DNA of 64,000 nucleotides from Candidatus Scalindua sp. (lineage in GTDB: Bacteria; Planctomycetota; Brocadiia; Brocadiales; Scalinduaceae). Below, in pieces: positions 8,333-18,857 of the stretch. The notes under the pieces are model-generated. The model made no database searches. It was not told the origin of the DNA and saw nothing but the letters and a program-made list of their open reading frames with translations. The first letter of the stretch is position 1. The number at the start of each line of letters is the position of its first letter. The stretch lies in the NCBI GenBank assembly GCA_031316155.1, contig JALDRB010000011.1, positions 1 to 64,000 on the forward strand, read 5' to 3'. A program made the position numbers and the translations under genes.

Positions 8333-9802
8333 TTATTCCCTGATATAACCATAAATGTTAAGATAATGCCTGCTTGGAGAGTTCCACGAATAATCATATC
8401 TCATACCATTTATCATTAATTCCCTGAAATATTGCGGATGTAAGTACCACATGCCTATCGCACGATGCAGTGCTGATTCCAGTCCCTCTTCATTGAAGTG
8501 GTGAAATAGATATCCATTCCTTTTGTCGTAAGGTTTATCCGCATAATCAGCATCAAATACTGTATCACTCAAGCCTCCGGTATCCCTTACAATTGGTATG
8601 GTACCGTACTTCATGGCTATTATCTGGGTCAATCCGCATGGCTCAAACTGACTGGGTATTATTATCATGTCAGAACCGGCATACATCAAATGTGCCAGCT
8701 CCTCATTGTAGCCAATTTCAAGATGGCAATCAGGGTTGTCGTTCAGGTGGCGTTTCAGTTGCCAGAAATAATCATTCAGTTCTTGATCCGTGCTCGACCC
8801 GAGAAGTACAAACTGGCAGCCATTTTCCAATGCATAAAAGATTGCATGTTTGATAAGGTGAACACCCTTCTGGTAATCCAGCCTTCCTATGTAGGCAATA
8901 ATAGGCCTGAAATCCTGCCTGAGTAATAGCCGGTGTCTGAGCACTTCTTTGTTTCCGAATTTGCTGTCAAGTCTGTCGATTCCGTAATGGTAAGGTATAT
9001 TTCTATCAATCTCAGGGTTCCAATAATCGTAATCAATGCCGTTCAGTACCCCTCCAAACTTGTTCCTGTGTTCATAAAGGGTGTGGCCGAGGCCAAAACC
9101 CTGGTCAGTGGTCAATATTTCGTTTGCATACCTGGGAGATACGGTGGTTACAAAATTTGAATAGACTATCCCCCCCTTCATCAAGTTTATGGCGGAGGAA
9201 TTAAAATTGTCCTGCAGGCGGCTATGGTTAAAATAATAGCCGCTGTTGTTTAACCCAACTTCCCGGAGGATAAATTCTCCTGTTACTCCCTGATGTTTCA
9301 GGTTGTGAAGGGTGTAACAAACACGAGGATGCGTCATTCCCTGGTATTTATATAGGTCAAACAAGAGCACTGGTACAAGGCCGGTTTGCCAGTCATGACA
9401 GTGGATAATATCAGGATGCTTGTTTGTTTTCAGCATAAATTCAAGAGCTGCTCTACAGAAAAAGGCGAACCTCTCCGGATCATCACAATGTCCATAGTAG
9501 ATGCCGCGGTTAAAAAAATTTCTTTCGGAGTGAGGCTCTATGAAGAAACACTTTCGACCGTGAACGAAACCAAAAAAGAGAGAGCAATGGACCTGATGAT
9601 CGTAAAAAGGTACCCAGAGATCAGGTAACACTTTCTGGAGTCCATAAATATGCTCATAACGCATGCAGTCGTATTTGGGAAGAATGATTTCAACATCGTT
9701 TCCTCTGATCTCTAATTCGCGGCTGAGCCCGAAAACCACGTCGGCAAGGCCACCAACTTTTGCCACGGGTGCACACTCTGAGGCAATCATGACAACAAAC
9801 AT
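8333..9802 (-). CDS. glgA: glycogen synthase (ADP-glucose type, GT5)
   Basis: Transfers glucose from ADP-glucose to the non-reducing end of a growing alpha-1,4-glucan. The 489-residue protein has the N-terminal KVGGLADVV loop (about 15-23), the IIHCHDWQTGLVP segment and the GT-B C-terminal domain with IAYIGRLDYQKGVHLI and the IIPSQFEPCGLTQ nucleotide-sugar site. GGAGGG precedes the ATG. It lies downstream of glgB and glgC on the same strand, separated from glgB by a family A repeat. Confidence 0.95.
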   Translation of the reverse strand: MFVVMIASECAPVAKVGGLADVVFGLSRELEIRGNDVEIILPKYDCMRYEHIYGLQKVLPDLWVPFYDHQVHCSLFFGFVHGRKCFFIEPHSERNFFNRGIYYGHCDDPERFAFFCRAALEFMLKTNKHPDIIHCHDWQTGLVPVLLFDLYKYQGMTHPRVCYTLHNLKHQGVTGEFILREVGLNNSGYYFNHSRLQDNFNSSAINLMKGGIVYSNFVTTVSPRYANEILTTDQGFGLGHTLYEHRNKFGGVLNGIDYDYWNPEIDRNIPYHYGIDRLDSKFGNKEVLRHRLLLRQDFRPIIAYIGRLDYQKGVHLIKHAIFYALENGCQFVLLGSSTDQELNDYFWQLKRHLNDNPDCHLEIGYNEELAHLMYAGSDMIIIPSQFEPCGLTQIIAMKYGTIPIVRDTGGLSDTVFDADYADKPYDKRNGYLFHHFNEEGLESALHRAIGMWYLHPQYFRELMINGMRYDYSWNSPSRHYLNIYGYIRE

Positions 9803-10008
9803 TTTTTATACCCTCCTAACCTTCACAGGTCGGAACAATAGGATTTATGATTTGTGAATTAAAATTTAGAATTTGATGTCGTCGTAAAAACAGAGACTCA
9901 TCAGATCAGCCGGTAATCAGAAGAGATGACTACACGCCATCTGTCACTATATTTGTATTCTTAGAAATCGTAAACTTTCACTGTCGAACAGTATCTGCAT
10001 TTTGGATT

Positions 10009-10121
10009 TGTACTCATCTCATAATGATTTTCGGATATAATACGAGATAAAATTGAGCGAGTATAACTGCAACCAATATTTGGTTTCCAGTAAAACCGAA
10101 AACCAAATCGGTTTTAGTATA
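10009..10121 (+). repeat. family A MITE-like repeat, copy 2
   Basis: A short version (113 bp) without the nested palindrome. It begins TGTACTCATCTC and ends GGTTTTAGTATA. It lies between glgB and glgA, ending 22 bp from the glgB stop codon. Nothing else is evident in the 9803-10143 gap. Confidence 0.8.
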
Positions 10122-10143
10122 TTTCTGTCAGAGACAGGTTGAA

Positions 10144-12105
10144 CTAGTTATGCTGCGTGTCGTTTTTCATCATTGGCTTCAATATTACAACTCCAAGGGG
10201 TGGAAGTTTTAATTTGAGGGAATAGGGTCTTTCTCTGAAGGGTATTTGTTCAGAATAAACAACGTCGTCGTTGCTGAAGTTGCTCCCCCAGTATTCTTTA
10301 TTATCACTATTAAGGAGTTCACGATACAATCCTTCCTTTGAGATGCCGATCCTGTAGTCATACCTCGGTACAGACGTAAAATTAAATACGAAAATCAGAA
10401 AATCGCTGGCATCTTTCGCCTTCCTGATAAAGGATATGATACTCTGTTCATAATCGCTGAAGTCTATCCACTCAAAACCGTCATTTGAGAAATCAAGTTC
10501 ATGCAGCGCAGGTTCTGCCCTGTACAGATGATTTAAATTCCTGATCCACTTTTGCATACCCTGATGTGACGGATATTGAAGAACAAACCATTCCAGGCTC
10601 TCATCGTGATTCCACTCTTTCCATTGTGCAAACTCCCCCCCCATAAAGAGCAGTTTCTTTCCGGGGTGACCATACAGAAGCCCAAATAAAAGTCTGAGAT
10701 TTGCAAATCTTTGCCACTCATCACCCGGCATCTTTCCGATCAGTGAACCCTTTCCATGTACCACTTCGTCATGTGAAAGCGGAAGTGTAAAATTCTCTGA
10801 AAATGCATACCATATACTGAAGGTAAGTTTATTGTGGTGGTATTTTCTGTAGAGAGGATCTTTTGACATATATTCCAATATATCATGCATCCATCCCATA
10901 TTCCATTTCATGCCAAAACCCAGGCCACCAATATGTGTAGGTCTGGAAACCATTGGCCATGATGTTGACTCTTCGGCGATAACCTGGACATCATGATACG
11001 TTGTGTATGCGGCTTTGTTTAGTTTTTTTATAAATTCAATGGCATCGAGATCTTCTTTTCCACCATACTTGTTGGGTATCCATTCCCCTTCTTTTCTTGC
11101 GTAATCAAGATAGAGCATAGAAGCGACAGCGTCTACTCTGATGCCGTCAATATGGTATTTCTCAAGCCAGAAAAGGGCGTTGCTGATCAGAAATGCTCTT
11201 ACCTCGTTCCTGCTATAGTTAAAAATAGAACTCTTCCATTCCGGATGAAAACCTTTTTTTGGGTCTGCATGTTCGTAAAGGTAAGAACCATCAAAATAAG
11301 CAAGACCGTGTTCATCAGATGGAAAATGAGAGGGTACCCAGTCAAGAATGATGCCTATTCCATTCTGATGGAGGTATTCAACCAGGTACATGAAGTCCTG
11401 TGGGGTACCGTATCGACTTGTTGGTGCAAAGTACCCAGTTGTCTGGTACCCCCAAGAGCCATAAAACGGATGCTCCATAATCGGGAGTAGTTCAACGTGG
11501 GTAAAACCCATCTCTTTGACATAATCGGTAAGAGAACGGGCCATCTCTCTATAGCTGAGAAACCGGTCCCCTTCCTCATGTACCCTCTTCCATGAACCGA
11601 TATGAACTTCATAGATAGAAAATGGAGCGGGTAAAGCGTTGAACTTGTGCCTGTTTTTCATCCACTCTCCATCATCCCATTCATAATCAAGATCCCAGAC
11701 CCTTGAGGCAGTCCGGGGAGATAATTCCGAATAGAACGCAAACGGGTCTGCTTTGTCAACACGGTAGTTATTGTACCTCGAGTCTATATGATATTTGTAA
11801 ATGGTTCCTTTTGTAATACCGGGAACAAAACTTTCCCAGATGCCGGATTGATCTCTTCGCAACTTGAGAGGGTGAGATTTTTGGTTCCATCCATTAAAAT
11901 CTCCGATAACCGAAACGTTTTTCGCATTAGGTGCCCACACCGCAAAATTTACACCATTCTCTCCATTCTTCAACACAAGATGAGAACCCAGTTTGTCGTA
12001 GAGTGTGAAATGATTCCCCTCCTTGAAGAGATAGATATCGTGATCGGTAAACAAACTCAAATTGCCAGAAATTTTCGCAGTTTTGTCTTTCTCTCCTGTT
12101 GGCAT
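10144..12105 (-). CDS. glgB: 1,4-alpha-glucan branching enzyme
   Basis: Introduces alpha-1,6 branches into glycogen. The 653 residues comprise an N-terminal CBM48 domain ([20 protein letters not shown]), a GH13 barrel with [22 protein letters not shown] (nucleophile Asp), [10 protein letters not shown] (acid/base Glu) and [14 protein letters not shown], and a C-terminal beta domain. Length is typical of GlgB without the extra N1 domain. AAGGA lies about 10 nt before the ATG. It follows glgC by 239 bp and ends in TAG. Confidence 0.96.
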   Translation of the reverse strand: MPTGEKDKTAKISGNLSLFTDHDIYLFKEGNHFTLYDKLGSHLVLKNGENGVNFAVWAPNAKNVSVIGDFNGWNQKSHPLKLRRDQSGIWESFVPGITKGTIYKYHIDSRYNNYRVDKADPFAFYSELSPRTASRVWDLDYEWDDGEWMKNRHKFNALPAPFSIYEVHIGSWKRVHEEGDRFLSYREMARSLTDYVKEMGFTHVELLPIMEHPFYGSWGYQTTGYFAPTSRYGTPQDFMYLVEYLHQNGIGIILDWVPSHFPSDEHGLAYFDGSYLYEHADPKKGFHPEWKSSIFNYSRNEVRAFLISNALFWLEKYHIDGIRVDAVASMLYLDYARKEGEWIPNKYGGKEDLDAIEFIKKLNKAAYTTYHDVQVIAEESTSWPMVSRPTHIGGLGFGMKWNMGWMHDILEYMSKDPLYRKYHHNKLTFSIWYAFSENFTLPLSHDEVVHGKGSLIGKMPGDEWQRFANLRLLFGLLYGHPGKKLLFMGGEFAQWKEWNHDESLEWFVLQYPSHQGMQKWIRNLNHLYRAEPALHELDFSNDGFEWIDFSDYEQSIISFIRKAKDASDFLIFVFNFTSVPRYDYRIGISKEGLYRELLNSDNKEYWGSNFSNDDVVYSEQIPFRERPYSLKLKLPPLGVVILKPMMKNDTQHN

Positions 12106-12344
12106 GATTAAAATCCTTCTCTGTATTACCCCGGTTTAAAAAATTAAAAATACAAAATATGAGATAAAGATAACGGTAAGAAATCTACGTCTTTGTTAAA
12201 AAGGCGGTAAAAGAATCTATCGCTTCTCCGGTGAAAAGGAGCGAAAGGAGTGATTAAATAGCTTACTCTATCGATGGATTACGAAATTTCCGAAATGTTT
12301 TCAAGGCAGGAAAATACAACTCGAAAACAAAATGAACGAAAGTC

Positions 12345-13586
12345 TTATAGTAACGCCATCTTTTTGCGAACGACCACAACGCCGTTTTTCGTTACGGTGA
12401 AGTTTTTTGAGTCTTTTTCACGATCAACACCTATTTTCATGTTATCGGGGATAGTTACCGATTTGTCTATTATGGCTTTTCGTATCTCTACATTTTTGCC
12501 GATCCTGACACTTTCCATGATAATAGAATCGTAAATTTCTGAATGAGAATCTACTCTAACGTCGGGAGATAAGACACTTCTTTCCACCTTTGCACCGCTG
12601 ATGATGCAACCTCCGGACACGATAGAGTCCAGGATTGTGCCTGTCCGTCCGCCTGGAAAATCTTCATGGAAGACTGTTTTCGCTGGTGGGAATTGCTCCA
12701 GGTAGGTACGAATGGGCCATTCTGCATCATAGAGGTTGAATATGGGTGACACCTGAACAAGGTCCATGTTCGCTTCCCAGTAAGCATCCAGGGTTCCAAT
12801 ATCACGCCAGTATTTGACACCTTTTTTGTTTTCATCTACAAATGGATAAGCGTATACTTTTTTTGTTTGAATCATATCGGGTATAATATTCTTTCCAAAA
12901 TCATGAGCAGTACTCTGTTTCGCATCATTTATTATGGCCTTCACTAATGTCGTGGTATTAAACAGGTAGATGCCCATTGAGATAAGGGCAGATTCAGGAT
13001 TGGTAGGCATGGGTATCGGGTTTGCCGGTTTTTCCTGAAACCCCATAATCCTGTTATCTGTATTAACCTCTACAACACCAAACCTGCTTCCCTCTGCCAG
13101 GGGAATTTCAACACAGGGTATGGTAATATCTGCTTCGTTCTGGAGATGAGAACGGACCATATTCTGGTAATCCATCTTGTAAACATGGTCGCCACCAAGG
13201 ATCAAAACCATTTCCGGTTGTTCTTTTTCAAGAGTATAGATATTCTGATAAACAGCGTCAGCAGTTCCCAGGTACCATTGATCACTTATTCTCTGTTGAG
13301 GCGGTACCCGTTCAATATATTCACCTAATTCATCATTAAAAATGCTCCATCCAAGCCTCAGGTGCCTGTCAAGAGAAAATGATTTGTACTGTGTCAAAAT
13401 AACTATCTTTCGTAATCCTGAGTTAAGGCAGTTACTCAACGCAAAATCTATTATCCGGTAAATGCCGCCAAAAGGTACCGCTGGTTTTGCTCTGTCCATT
13501 GTGAGAGGATAAAGTCTCTCTCCCTGACCACCGGCAAGAATCATGGTAAGAATTCTTTTTTCTGTTCTTCTGTTTTGTGTTGTCAT
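12345..13586 (-). CDS. glgC: glucose-1-phosphate adenylyltransferase (ADP-glucose pyrophosphorylase)
   Basis: Makes ADP-glucose from glucose-1-phosphate and ATP, the committed step of glycogen synthesis. The 413-residue enzyme has the nucleotidyltransferase start MILAGGQGERLYPLTMDRAK, the FGGIYRIIDF allosteric/substrate loop, LGGDHVYKMDY, and a C-terminal left-handed beta-helix with hexapeptide repeats (SGGCIISGAKVERSVLSPDV). It heads the glgC-glgB-glgA series and lies about 110 bp after a response regulator gene. Confidence 0.96.
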   Translation of the reverse strand: MTTQNRRTEKRILTMILAGGQGERLYPLTMDRAKPAVPFGGIYRIIDFALSNCLNSGLRKIVILTQYKSFSLDRHLRLGWSIFNDELGEYIERVPPQQRISDQWYLGTADAVYQNIYTLEKEQPEMVLILGGDHVYKMDYQNMVRSHLQNEADITIPCVEIPLAEGSRFGVVEVNTDNRIMGFQEKPANPIPMPTNPESALISMGIYLFNTTTLVKAIINDAKQSTAHDFGKNIIPDMIQTKKVYAYPFVDENKKGVKYWRDIGTLDAYWEANMDLVQVSPIFNLYDAEWPIRTYLEQFPPAKTVFHEDFPGGRTGTILDSIVSGGCIISGAKVERSVLSPDVRVDSHSEIYDSIIMESVRIGKNVEIRKAIIDKSVTIPDNMKIGVDREKDSKNFTVTKNGVVVVRKKMALL

Positions 13587-13695
13587 TTTTCCAAATCCAA
13601 TTATTTTGTTATATTTGCAATAAGCAATTGATTTAACGCACCGTACTCAAATTGCTTCGGAATTTTTTCGGTTATCTTGCCAGTGCTCGTCCGGG

Positions 13696-14064
13696 TTAGG
13701 TATCTTTGGGCCTATTTATCAGTAATTCCCTGATTTTGTTTTTCAATTCCGACAAATCTGAAGATTTGACAATATACGCATCAGCAGCCCATGACATAAA
13801 ACTATTTTTATAACTACTGTAAGCAGTATTGATAATTATGGGAATCTGTTTGTTTTTGCTGAGAATTCTTCCTATTGCTTCAATACCATCCATCCTGGGC
13901 ATGTTAATGTCCAGGATAACCAGGTCTGGAACCTGCTCCTGAAATTTCTCCAAGGCATCTCTGCCATCAATGGCTGTCATGATCTTATAGCCTTCAATTC
14001 TCAATTCCTGTTCATAGAGTAATCGTTGATTATTGTCATCTTCCACGAGAAGAATATTAAACAT
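13696..14064 (-). CDS. single-domain response regulator (CheY-like)
   Basis: A 122-residue receiver domain: the acidic pocket LLVEDD near residue 8, phospho-acceptor Asp in LVILDINMPRMDG (about residue 52), the Thr/Ser switch in IINTAYSS and a Lys in YIVKSSD. There is no output domain, so it acts by protein contact or in a phosphorelay. It is 53 bp downstream of a histidine kinase, its likely partner, and directly upstream of glgC. Confidence 0.9.
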   Translation of the reverse strand: MFNILLVEDDNNQRLLYEQELRIEGYKIMTAIDGRDALEKFQEQVPDLVILDINMPRMDGIEAIGRILSKNKQIPIIINTAYSSYKNSFMSWAADAYIVKSSDLSELKNKIRELLINRPKDT

Positions 14065-14117
14065 GATAACGGATCCTTTTTTGTAAAAAAAACAGAGGCG
14101 AGAGTAAAAGAGAGGGC

Positions 14118-16028
14118 CTAATGTATTGGTAAAAGCAATGACATGGTTGTACCTTTACCATATTCGCTCTTGACACATATCTTTCCTCTGTGTTCCTCAA
14201 TAATCTTGCGGCAAATTGCCAACCCAACACCGGTGCCATCCGTTTTAGTTGTATAAAAGGGGTCAAAGATGTTTTGTAACTCTTCTTTTGTCATTCCTGT
14301 TCCGGTGTCAACAATATCTATTTTTAACGATTCTTCAACTAACGCAATCTTTATCGTAAGGTCACCACCATGAGGCATTGCCTCTACAGCATTCATGAGT
14401 ATATTGAAAAGCACTTGTGTTATTTGTGACGAGACAGCCATTATGGGAGGCAGATCACGAATGTGCTCCAAGCAGAAGTTAATATTTCTCTCTTTAAAAT
14501 AATTTTCCATAAGAGAACAGGTATTTTTCACAATTTCACAAATTTGGGAAGCGACTTTTTCCGGGGGCGACGGTTTGCTGTAGTTTGTAATATTATTCAG
14601 TATCTTTTCTAACCGCATTACTTCGGCAAGGATAATGTCTAGATTTGTTTTAATTTTCGGGTCTTCAAAATGAAAACGGGAAAGAGATCTGGTAAATCCT
14701 CCGATTGTTACCAGTGGGTTTCTGATCTCGTGGGCAATATACGATGCCATTGAACCTATAGCGGCAAATTTTTCCGATCGAACAAGAAGCTCTTGTGTCT
14801 TCGTAAGTTGTTTTACTTTGTTTTTGAGCTTTTTGTATGTTTCCGCATTTTCAATAGCCAGTGCAGCCTGATTCGCAAACATTGACAGAACGTTTACGAG
14901 GTCCTCAGTTATCGGCGCTCTGGTGTAGATGTTGTCTGCAACAATAACGCCCAATGACTCGTTTTTTACTATCAGGGGGACACAAACAAACTCGTTTACT
15001 CCCAGAGCATTTCTGAAATACTCTGTTAAGCGTGGATCATTCGCTGCATCAAAAACAATTATGGAGTTTTTCTCACTTGCGCAAGCTACAACTATCTCAC
15101 TTGTATCCGTAAGCGAAAACTTCATCTCTTTTGTCAAAGAACTCAAGGTATTGTCAAAATTATGGCCATAATCTATAGCATCAAGTATCTCTTCGAGTGT
15201 TCCATACCTGCTTGATATTTCATTCCATATACGGTTTGCCTCTTCCGGAGTTGACGGTCCTACAGCCAATTTGCCCTGCAGGACTTTCTCTTCTTTGTTG
15301 ACCAGGAAAAGCATCGCCCGGTTAAACCCGAATGCGTGTCCTGTGGTTACGCAAGTTAGTATGAGTTGAAGCAGTTTTTCAAGATGGAGGGTTCCTTGCA
15401 TTTTTTCACCAAGCTGCTGTAACAGCAGAAGCCAGTGTAAGGAATTTTCACTTATTGTTACATCTTCCAAATGAACTAATACGTTCTCGATATCACCGTT
15501 TCTGCTGGTGATGGGAATGGCAATACGTTGAACACATATCCTTTTTCCCCTTTTCGAAGTAATCCATGTTTGAAGTACACGGCCTTCTCCTCCTTTAAAT
15601 ACTTTCAGTGCCTCGCAGTTTTCAATGTTGCTCTCATTACAATGAAAAATGTCTTTGCATGAGAATCCCACTGGTGATTCCTTAAGATCAAGCCAGTCGC
15701 TCAGAGTCTTGTTAGCCCAAATAATTTTTAAATCTTTATCAAGTAAGCACAGGCCCGCTTCAATAACATCCATTATGTTGTCATTCTTTCTCCTGTCTCT
15801 CATATTATGATCCCAGAACTTTTCACTCTTCCGGCCTGTTTCGGTTCCCTTAAAAACCTCTCTGTTTCCGAAGTCTCTCTTCTTCAGCTCGTTTTCTAAC
15901 GATAGACATAAGGTATCCACTTTTTTTAAGAGATCTTCATCATGTACTGTCCTCTTTGACTCGATGAGAATACTTCTCAGTTTGTTTATTATTTCATCAG
16001 AATTAAGAGGTAAGATTTCGTTAACCAT
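14118..16028 (-). CDS. PAS/GAF sensor histidine kinase
   Basis: A soluble hybrid-sensor kinase of about 636 residues when started at MVNEILPLNSDEIIN (ATG 16028-16026). The longer reading upstream runs into the IS terminal sequence and is probably not native. Domains in order: a coiled N-terminus, a PAS domain (MDVIEAGLCLLDKDLKIIWA), a GAF domain (about 230-390), HisKA with the phospho-acceptor in IAHEIRNPLV, and HATPase_c with N-box FNILMNAVEA and G-boxes DTGTGM and GTGVGLAI. No membrane segment. The response regulator follows. The IS inserted just upstream may have altered its promoter; no good ribosome-binding site remains. Confidence 0.9.
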   Translation of the reverse strand: MVNEILPLNSDEIINKLRSILIESKRTVHDEDLLKKVDTLCLSLENELKKRDFGNREVFKGTETGRKSEKFWDHNMRDRRKNDNIMDVIEAGLCLLDKDLKIIWANKTLSDWLDLKESPVGFSCKDIFHCNESNIENCEALKVFKGGEGRVLQTWITSKRGKRICVQRIAIPITSRNGDIENVLVHLEDVTISENSLHWLLLLQQLGEKMQGTLHLEKLLQLILTCVTTGHAFGFNRAMLFLVNKEEKVLQGKLAVGPSTPEEANRIWNEISSRYGTLEEILDAIDYGHNFDNTLSSLTKEMKFSLTDTSEIVVACASEKNSIIVFDAANDPRLTEYFRNALGVNEFVCVPLIVKNESLGVIVADNIYTRAPITEDLVNVLSMFANQAALAIENAETYKKLKNKVKQLTKTQELLVRSEKFAAIGSMASYIAHEIRNPLVTIGGFTRSLSRFHFEDPKIKTNLDIILAEVMRLEKILNNITNYSKPSPPEKVASQICEIVKNTCSLMENYFKERNINFCLEHIRDLPPIMAVSSQITQVLFNILMNAVEAMPHGGDLTIKIALVEESLKIDIVDTGTGMTKEELQNIFDPFYTTKTDGTGVGLAICRKIIEEHRGKICVKSEYGKGTTMSLLLPIH

Positions 16029-16060
16029 AGTGTATTCAGCAGCCCGTATCTGGTGTGTTT

Positions 16061-17457
16061 CATAACATCGTATACACTTTTTGTCCCACAACATCGTATA
16101 CACATTATATAATTTCCTTTAAAAAGGAGATTGTACAAAATGGACAAAAAATAGCAAAAACAATAAAGAAGAAATACAACTTCGCCATAGATGTACTCAA
16201 TTAAGTTCAGAAGGAAAAACGGTTACAGAAATCCATCAGGAACTTAATCGGACAAGAGCTTGGGTTTATAAATGGCTTGAGAGAGCAGAATCAGGGGGAA
16301 AGGAGTGGTATCTTGATAAATCAAAAGAACCGCATCATAAACCCGGTAAAATTAATAAAGAGCTTGAACAGGCAATTGTAGAAAGCAGAAAGAAATTAGT
16401 GACAAGGGATAGACCTTCAACCAAATATTCTTTCTGTGGAGCAATTGCTATTCATCAAGAACTTGATACCTTAGGGTACCAAGAGAAACCAGGACTTTCC
16501 ACCATCAATCGGGTCTTAAAAAGAAATGACCTTATTATTGAAAAATCAAGGCACAAAAATGAAACTACGTCGGGAAAATATTATCCTACAATCAAAACTA
16601 AGCATCCAGGGCACGTACATCAGCTTGATCTGGTGACACCCAGGTATATACAAGGATACGGATCTATTGTTTCTGTAAACAGAATAGATGTTTATACCAA
16701 TCAAGCAAACTTGGAACAATATACAGACAAGGGTGCTGAGAGCGTTATCAGCTTTCTGATCAATGATTGGAAGGCTTTTGGGCTTCCCAGATTTTTACAA
16801 CTTGATAACGAAGCATCTTTCAGAGGAAGCCTGTATCATATTAAGACCTTTGGTAAACTATCTCGATTCTGCTTAAATTTCGGTATTGATATAGTGTTTA
16901 TACCATTTAAAGAACCATGGAGAAACGGATATATAGAAAATTTTAATAAACGTTTTAATGAATTACTCTGGCAATCAAAGCGCTTCAAAGATCTGAAAGA
17001 ACTAAGAGTTGAATCAAAGAAATTTAGAGATAAACATAACAACTATCAGAAATATAAAAAAGATAATTTCTCTCAGCAATATTGCAAAGGCTATACACGA
17101 AGATTATTACCAGAAGGCTTCACCTTCGACCCATCAGAGGAATTACCAATAACAAGAGGGAGAATACATTTTGTCCGTTTAGTAGATGAAAAAGGGTATA
17201 TTACAATTCTCAATGAAGAATTGTATATTAATAAAGCTTTAAGTTTTGAATATGTATGGGCAATACTAAATACGAGTAAACAAGAATTAAGTGTTTATTA
17301 TCAAGCAGCATTTGAGGCTCCAAAACAATTAATCAGAACAGAATCTTATAAACTAAGGGAACCTGTAAAAAACAGAATCCCTATTAAACAATTTTGCTAA
17401 GTGTATACGATGTTATGACACAGCTAGTGACACTAAGATGTGTATACGATGTTGTGG
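16061..17457 (+). mobile_element. IS element (DDE integrase-type, IS481-like)
   Basis: A transposase frame is bracketed by inverted copies of a core ACATCGTATACAC. On the left these are 16061-16080 and 16086-16105; on the right 17399-17417 and 17438-17457. Which pair forms the true termini cannot be decided: one pair begins CATAAC, the other CCACAAC. No clear target duplication was seen. The IS lies between galT and the sensor kinase and ends 4 bp from the galT stop codon. Confidence 0.7.
16140..17400 (+). CDS. IS transposase with HTH and DDE integrase core, frameshifted near start
   Basis: The likely start is ATG 16140 (AAGGAG about 9 nt upstream), but this frame hits TAG after AAA AAA. With one A fewer in the A6 run (16146-16151) it would read on into a 419-codon frame: HTH (EGKTVTEIHQELNRTRAWVY), then the rve core with Asp in HQLDLVTP, Asp in LQLDNEAS and Glu in PWRNGYIENFNKR. 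The intact part alone is readable from a GTG at 16399. The DDE triad is complete. Either the copy is inactivated by a one-base insertion, or slippage at the A run makes the full protein. Confidence 0.75.
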
Positions 17458-17460
17458 AAC

Positions 17461-18456
17461 TTACCACGTATCTCTTAAAAAATTTGCCGCTTTTTCCGGT
17501 GGCATCGGATTAATATAAAAACCTGATCCCCATTCAAATCCGGCGATATTGATCAGTCTTGGTATTATCTCTAAATGCCAGTGAAAATATTCTGATTCGT
17601 ATAGATAAAAGGGGGTACTATGTATAACATAATTGTACGGTGGTGAATCCAAAGATATTTCCAGCTTGAGAAGCGTATTCTTCAAGACACCGGCAAGTTC
17701 TTTAATGTCCGGCTCCTGCAAATTTTCGAAATGTGAACTATGAAACCTGGGAAGTATCCACGTTTCAAATGGAAACCGTGAAGCGAAAGGTTCAAAGGCA
17801 ACAAAATTGTCTGTCAAAACGACAATCCGACTGTTTGTTGCAATTTCTTGCTTTACGATATCACAAAAGAGGCATCTTCCTCTATATTTGTAAAAAGCTT
17901 CAGCGCCTTCCATCTCGTTTTCAACCTGTTTTGGTACAATTGGTGTTACGATTAGCTGTGAATGTGAATGTTCAAGCGATGCACCGGCAGAGGCACCGAC
18001 ATTTTTAAATAACAGACCGTAGGCAAATCTCCTGTCCTTTTTTAAGTCAATCAAACGGTCTCTGTAACACAATAAAACTTCTTTAATACAACCACTATCA
18101 AGTGCTGTTAAAGAGAGTATATGCCTGGGATTCTCGATGATAACCTCATGTGCTCCGATACCATTCATCATATCATAGATCCCCTCACCGCGCTTGTTTT
18201 GTTCACCTTCAATCTGTAAAGCCGGATATTTGTTTGGAACAACCCTGACTCTCCAGCCCGGTGTGTTTGCTTTTGTTCCCGGTTCTCTATATGCTATAAT
18301 TTCCGGTGGTGTTTTTTCTTCATTGTTTTCGCAAAATGGGCAAAACCCTCCTGAAAGAGGGTGAGGGGTAAATTTGAAATCCGTCGGCCTTGAAGCTCTT
18401 TCCGTAGAGATAATTACCCAACGGCCGGAAACCGGTTCTTTCCTCAATTCAGGCAT
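17461..18456 (-). CDS. galT: galactose-1-phosphate uridylyltransferase
   Basis: Exchanges UMP between UDP-glucose and galactose-1-phosphate in the Leloir pathway, and so links to glucose-1-phosphate used by GlgC. The 331-residue enzyme has zinc-type cysteines ([15 protein letters not shown]), the [17 protein letters not shown] segment and the HIT-family C-terminal half with HWHLEIIPR. The C-terminus [13 protein letters not shown] is family-typical, so the gene appears complete although the IS lies 4 bp beyond its stop. Confidence 0.94.
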   Translation of the reverse strand: MPELRKEPVSGRWVIISTERASRPTDFKFTPHPLSGGFCPFCENNEEKTPPEIIAYREPGTKANTPGWRVRVVPNKYPALQIEGEQNKRGEGIYDMMNGIGAHEVIIENPRHILSLTALDSGCIKEVLLCYRDRLIDLKKDRRFAYGLLFKNVGASAGASLEHSHSQLIVTPIVPKQVENEMEGAEAFYKYRGRCLFCDIVKQEIATNSRIVVLTDNFVAFEPFASRFPFETWILPRFHSSHFENLQEPDIKELAGVLKNTLLKLEISLDSPPYNYVIHSTPFYLYESEYFHWHLEIIPRLINIAGFEWGSGFYINPMPPEKAANFLRDTW

Positions 18457-18761
18457 CTTATTATTTACGCAAGCAGGGGGATTACAGAGATTTAATCCAA
18501 CCTGTAAAAGTGGAGAAAGTGTAAAATTCTCTACTTCTCTCCATTAAGTAATCGGGGAGTTAAATGTTTGACAAGAAAATTATCTAAATTTGGAACTATA
18601 AGGACTCAGATAATACGAAACAACCATGAATATCCTGAAACTCTGAAAGGTTTCAGCTGAGAATGTATTTTTGGTTTATTATATCTTTTATTGCAAGAAT
18701 TTGCAAGCCTTTCATCAGTATCTGTCAAGCATACATGCAGAAGTTGTCATTCTTAATAAAT

Positions 18762-18848
18762 AAATTCAATAATTGTTAAAGAGGGCTTAAATTTATACAT
18801 AGGAGAATCAAAACTATTTTGAAAGAGTTGCGCAGGATGCGCTAACTC
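18762..18848 (+). repeat. family B element, variant copy B5
   Basis: AAATTCAATAATTGTTAAAG, a segment ending ACATAGGAGA, and the terminal hairpin GTTGCGC-AGGAT-GCGCTAAC. The first 45 bp recur at 25797-25843. It lies 10 bp from the stop of the minus-strand cytochrome gene. The rest of the 18457-18857 gap shows no gene. Confidence 0.6.
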
Positions 18849-18857
18849 GATTCATTA

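Noticed and set aside
12180..12250. Terminator between glgC and glgB
   Set aside because: A weak GCTTCTCC...GGAG hairpin exists, but the U-tract is poor and the two genes look like one operon.
16029..16103. Longer start of the sensor kinase
   Set aside because: The extra residues are translated from IS terminal repeats (the core motif twice), so they are unlikely to be native.
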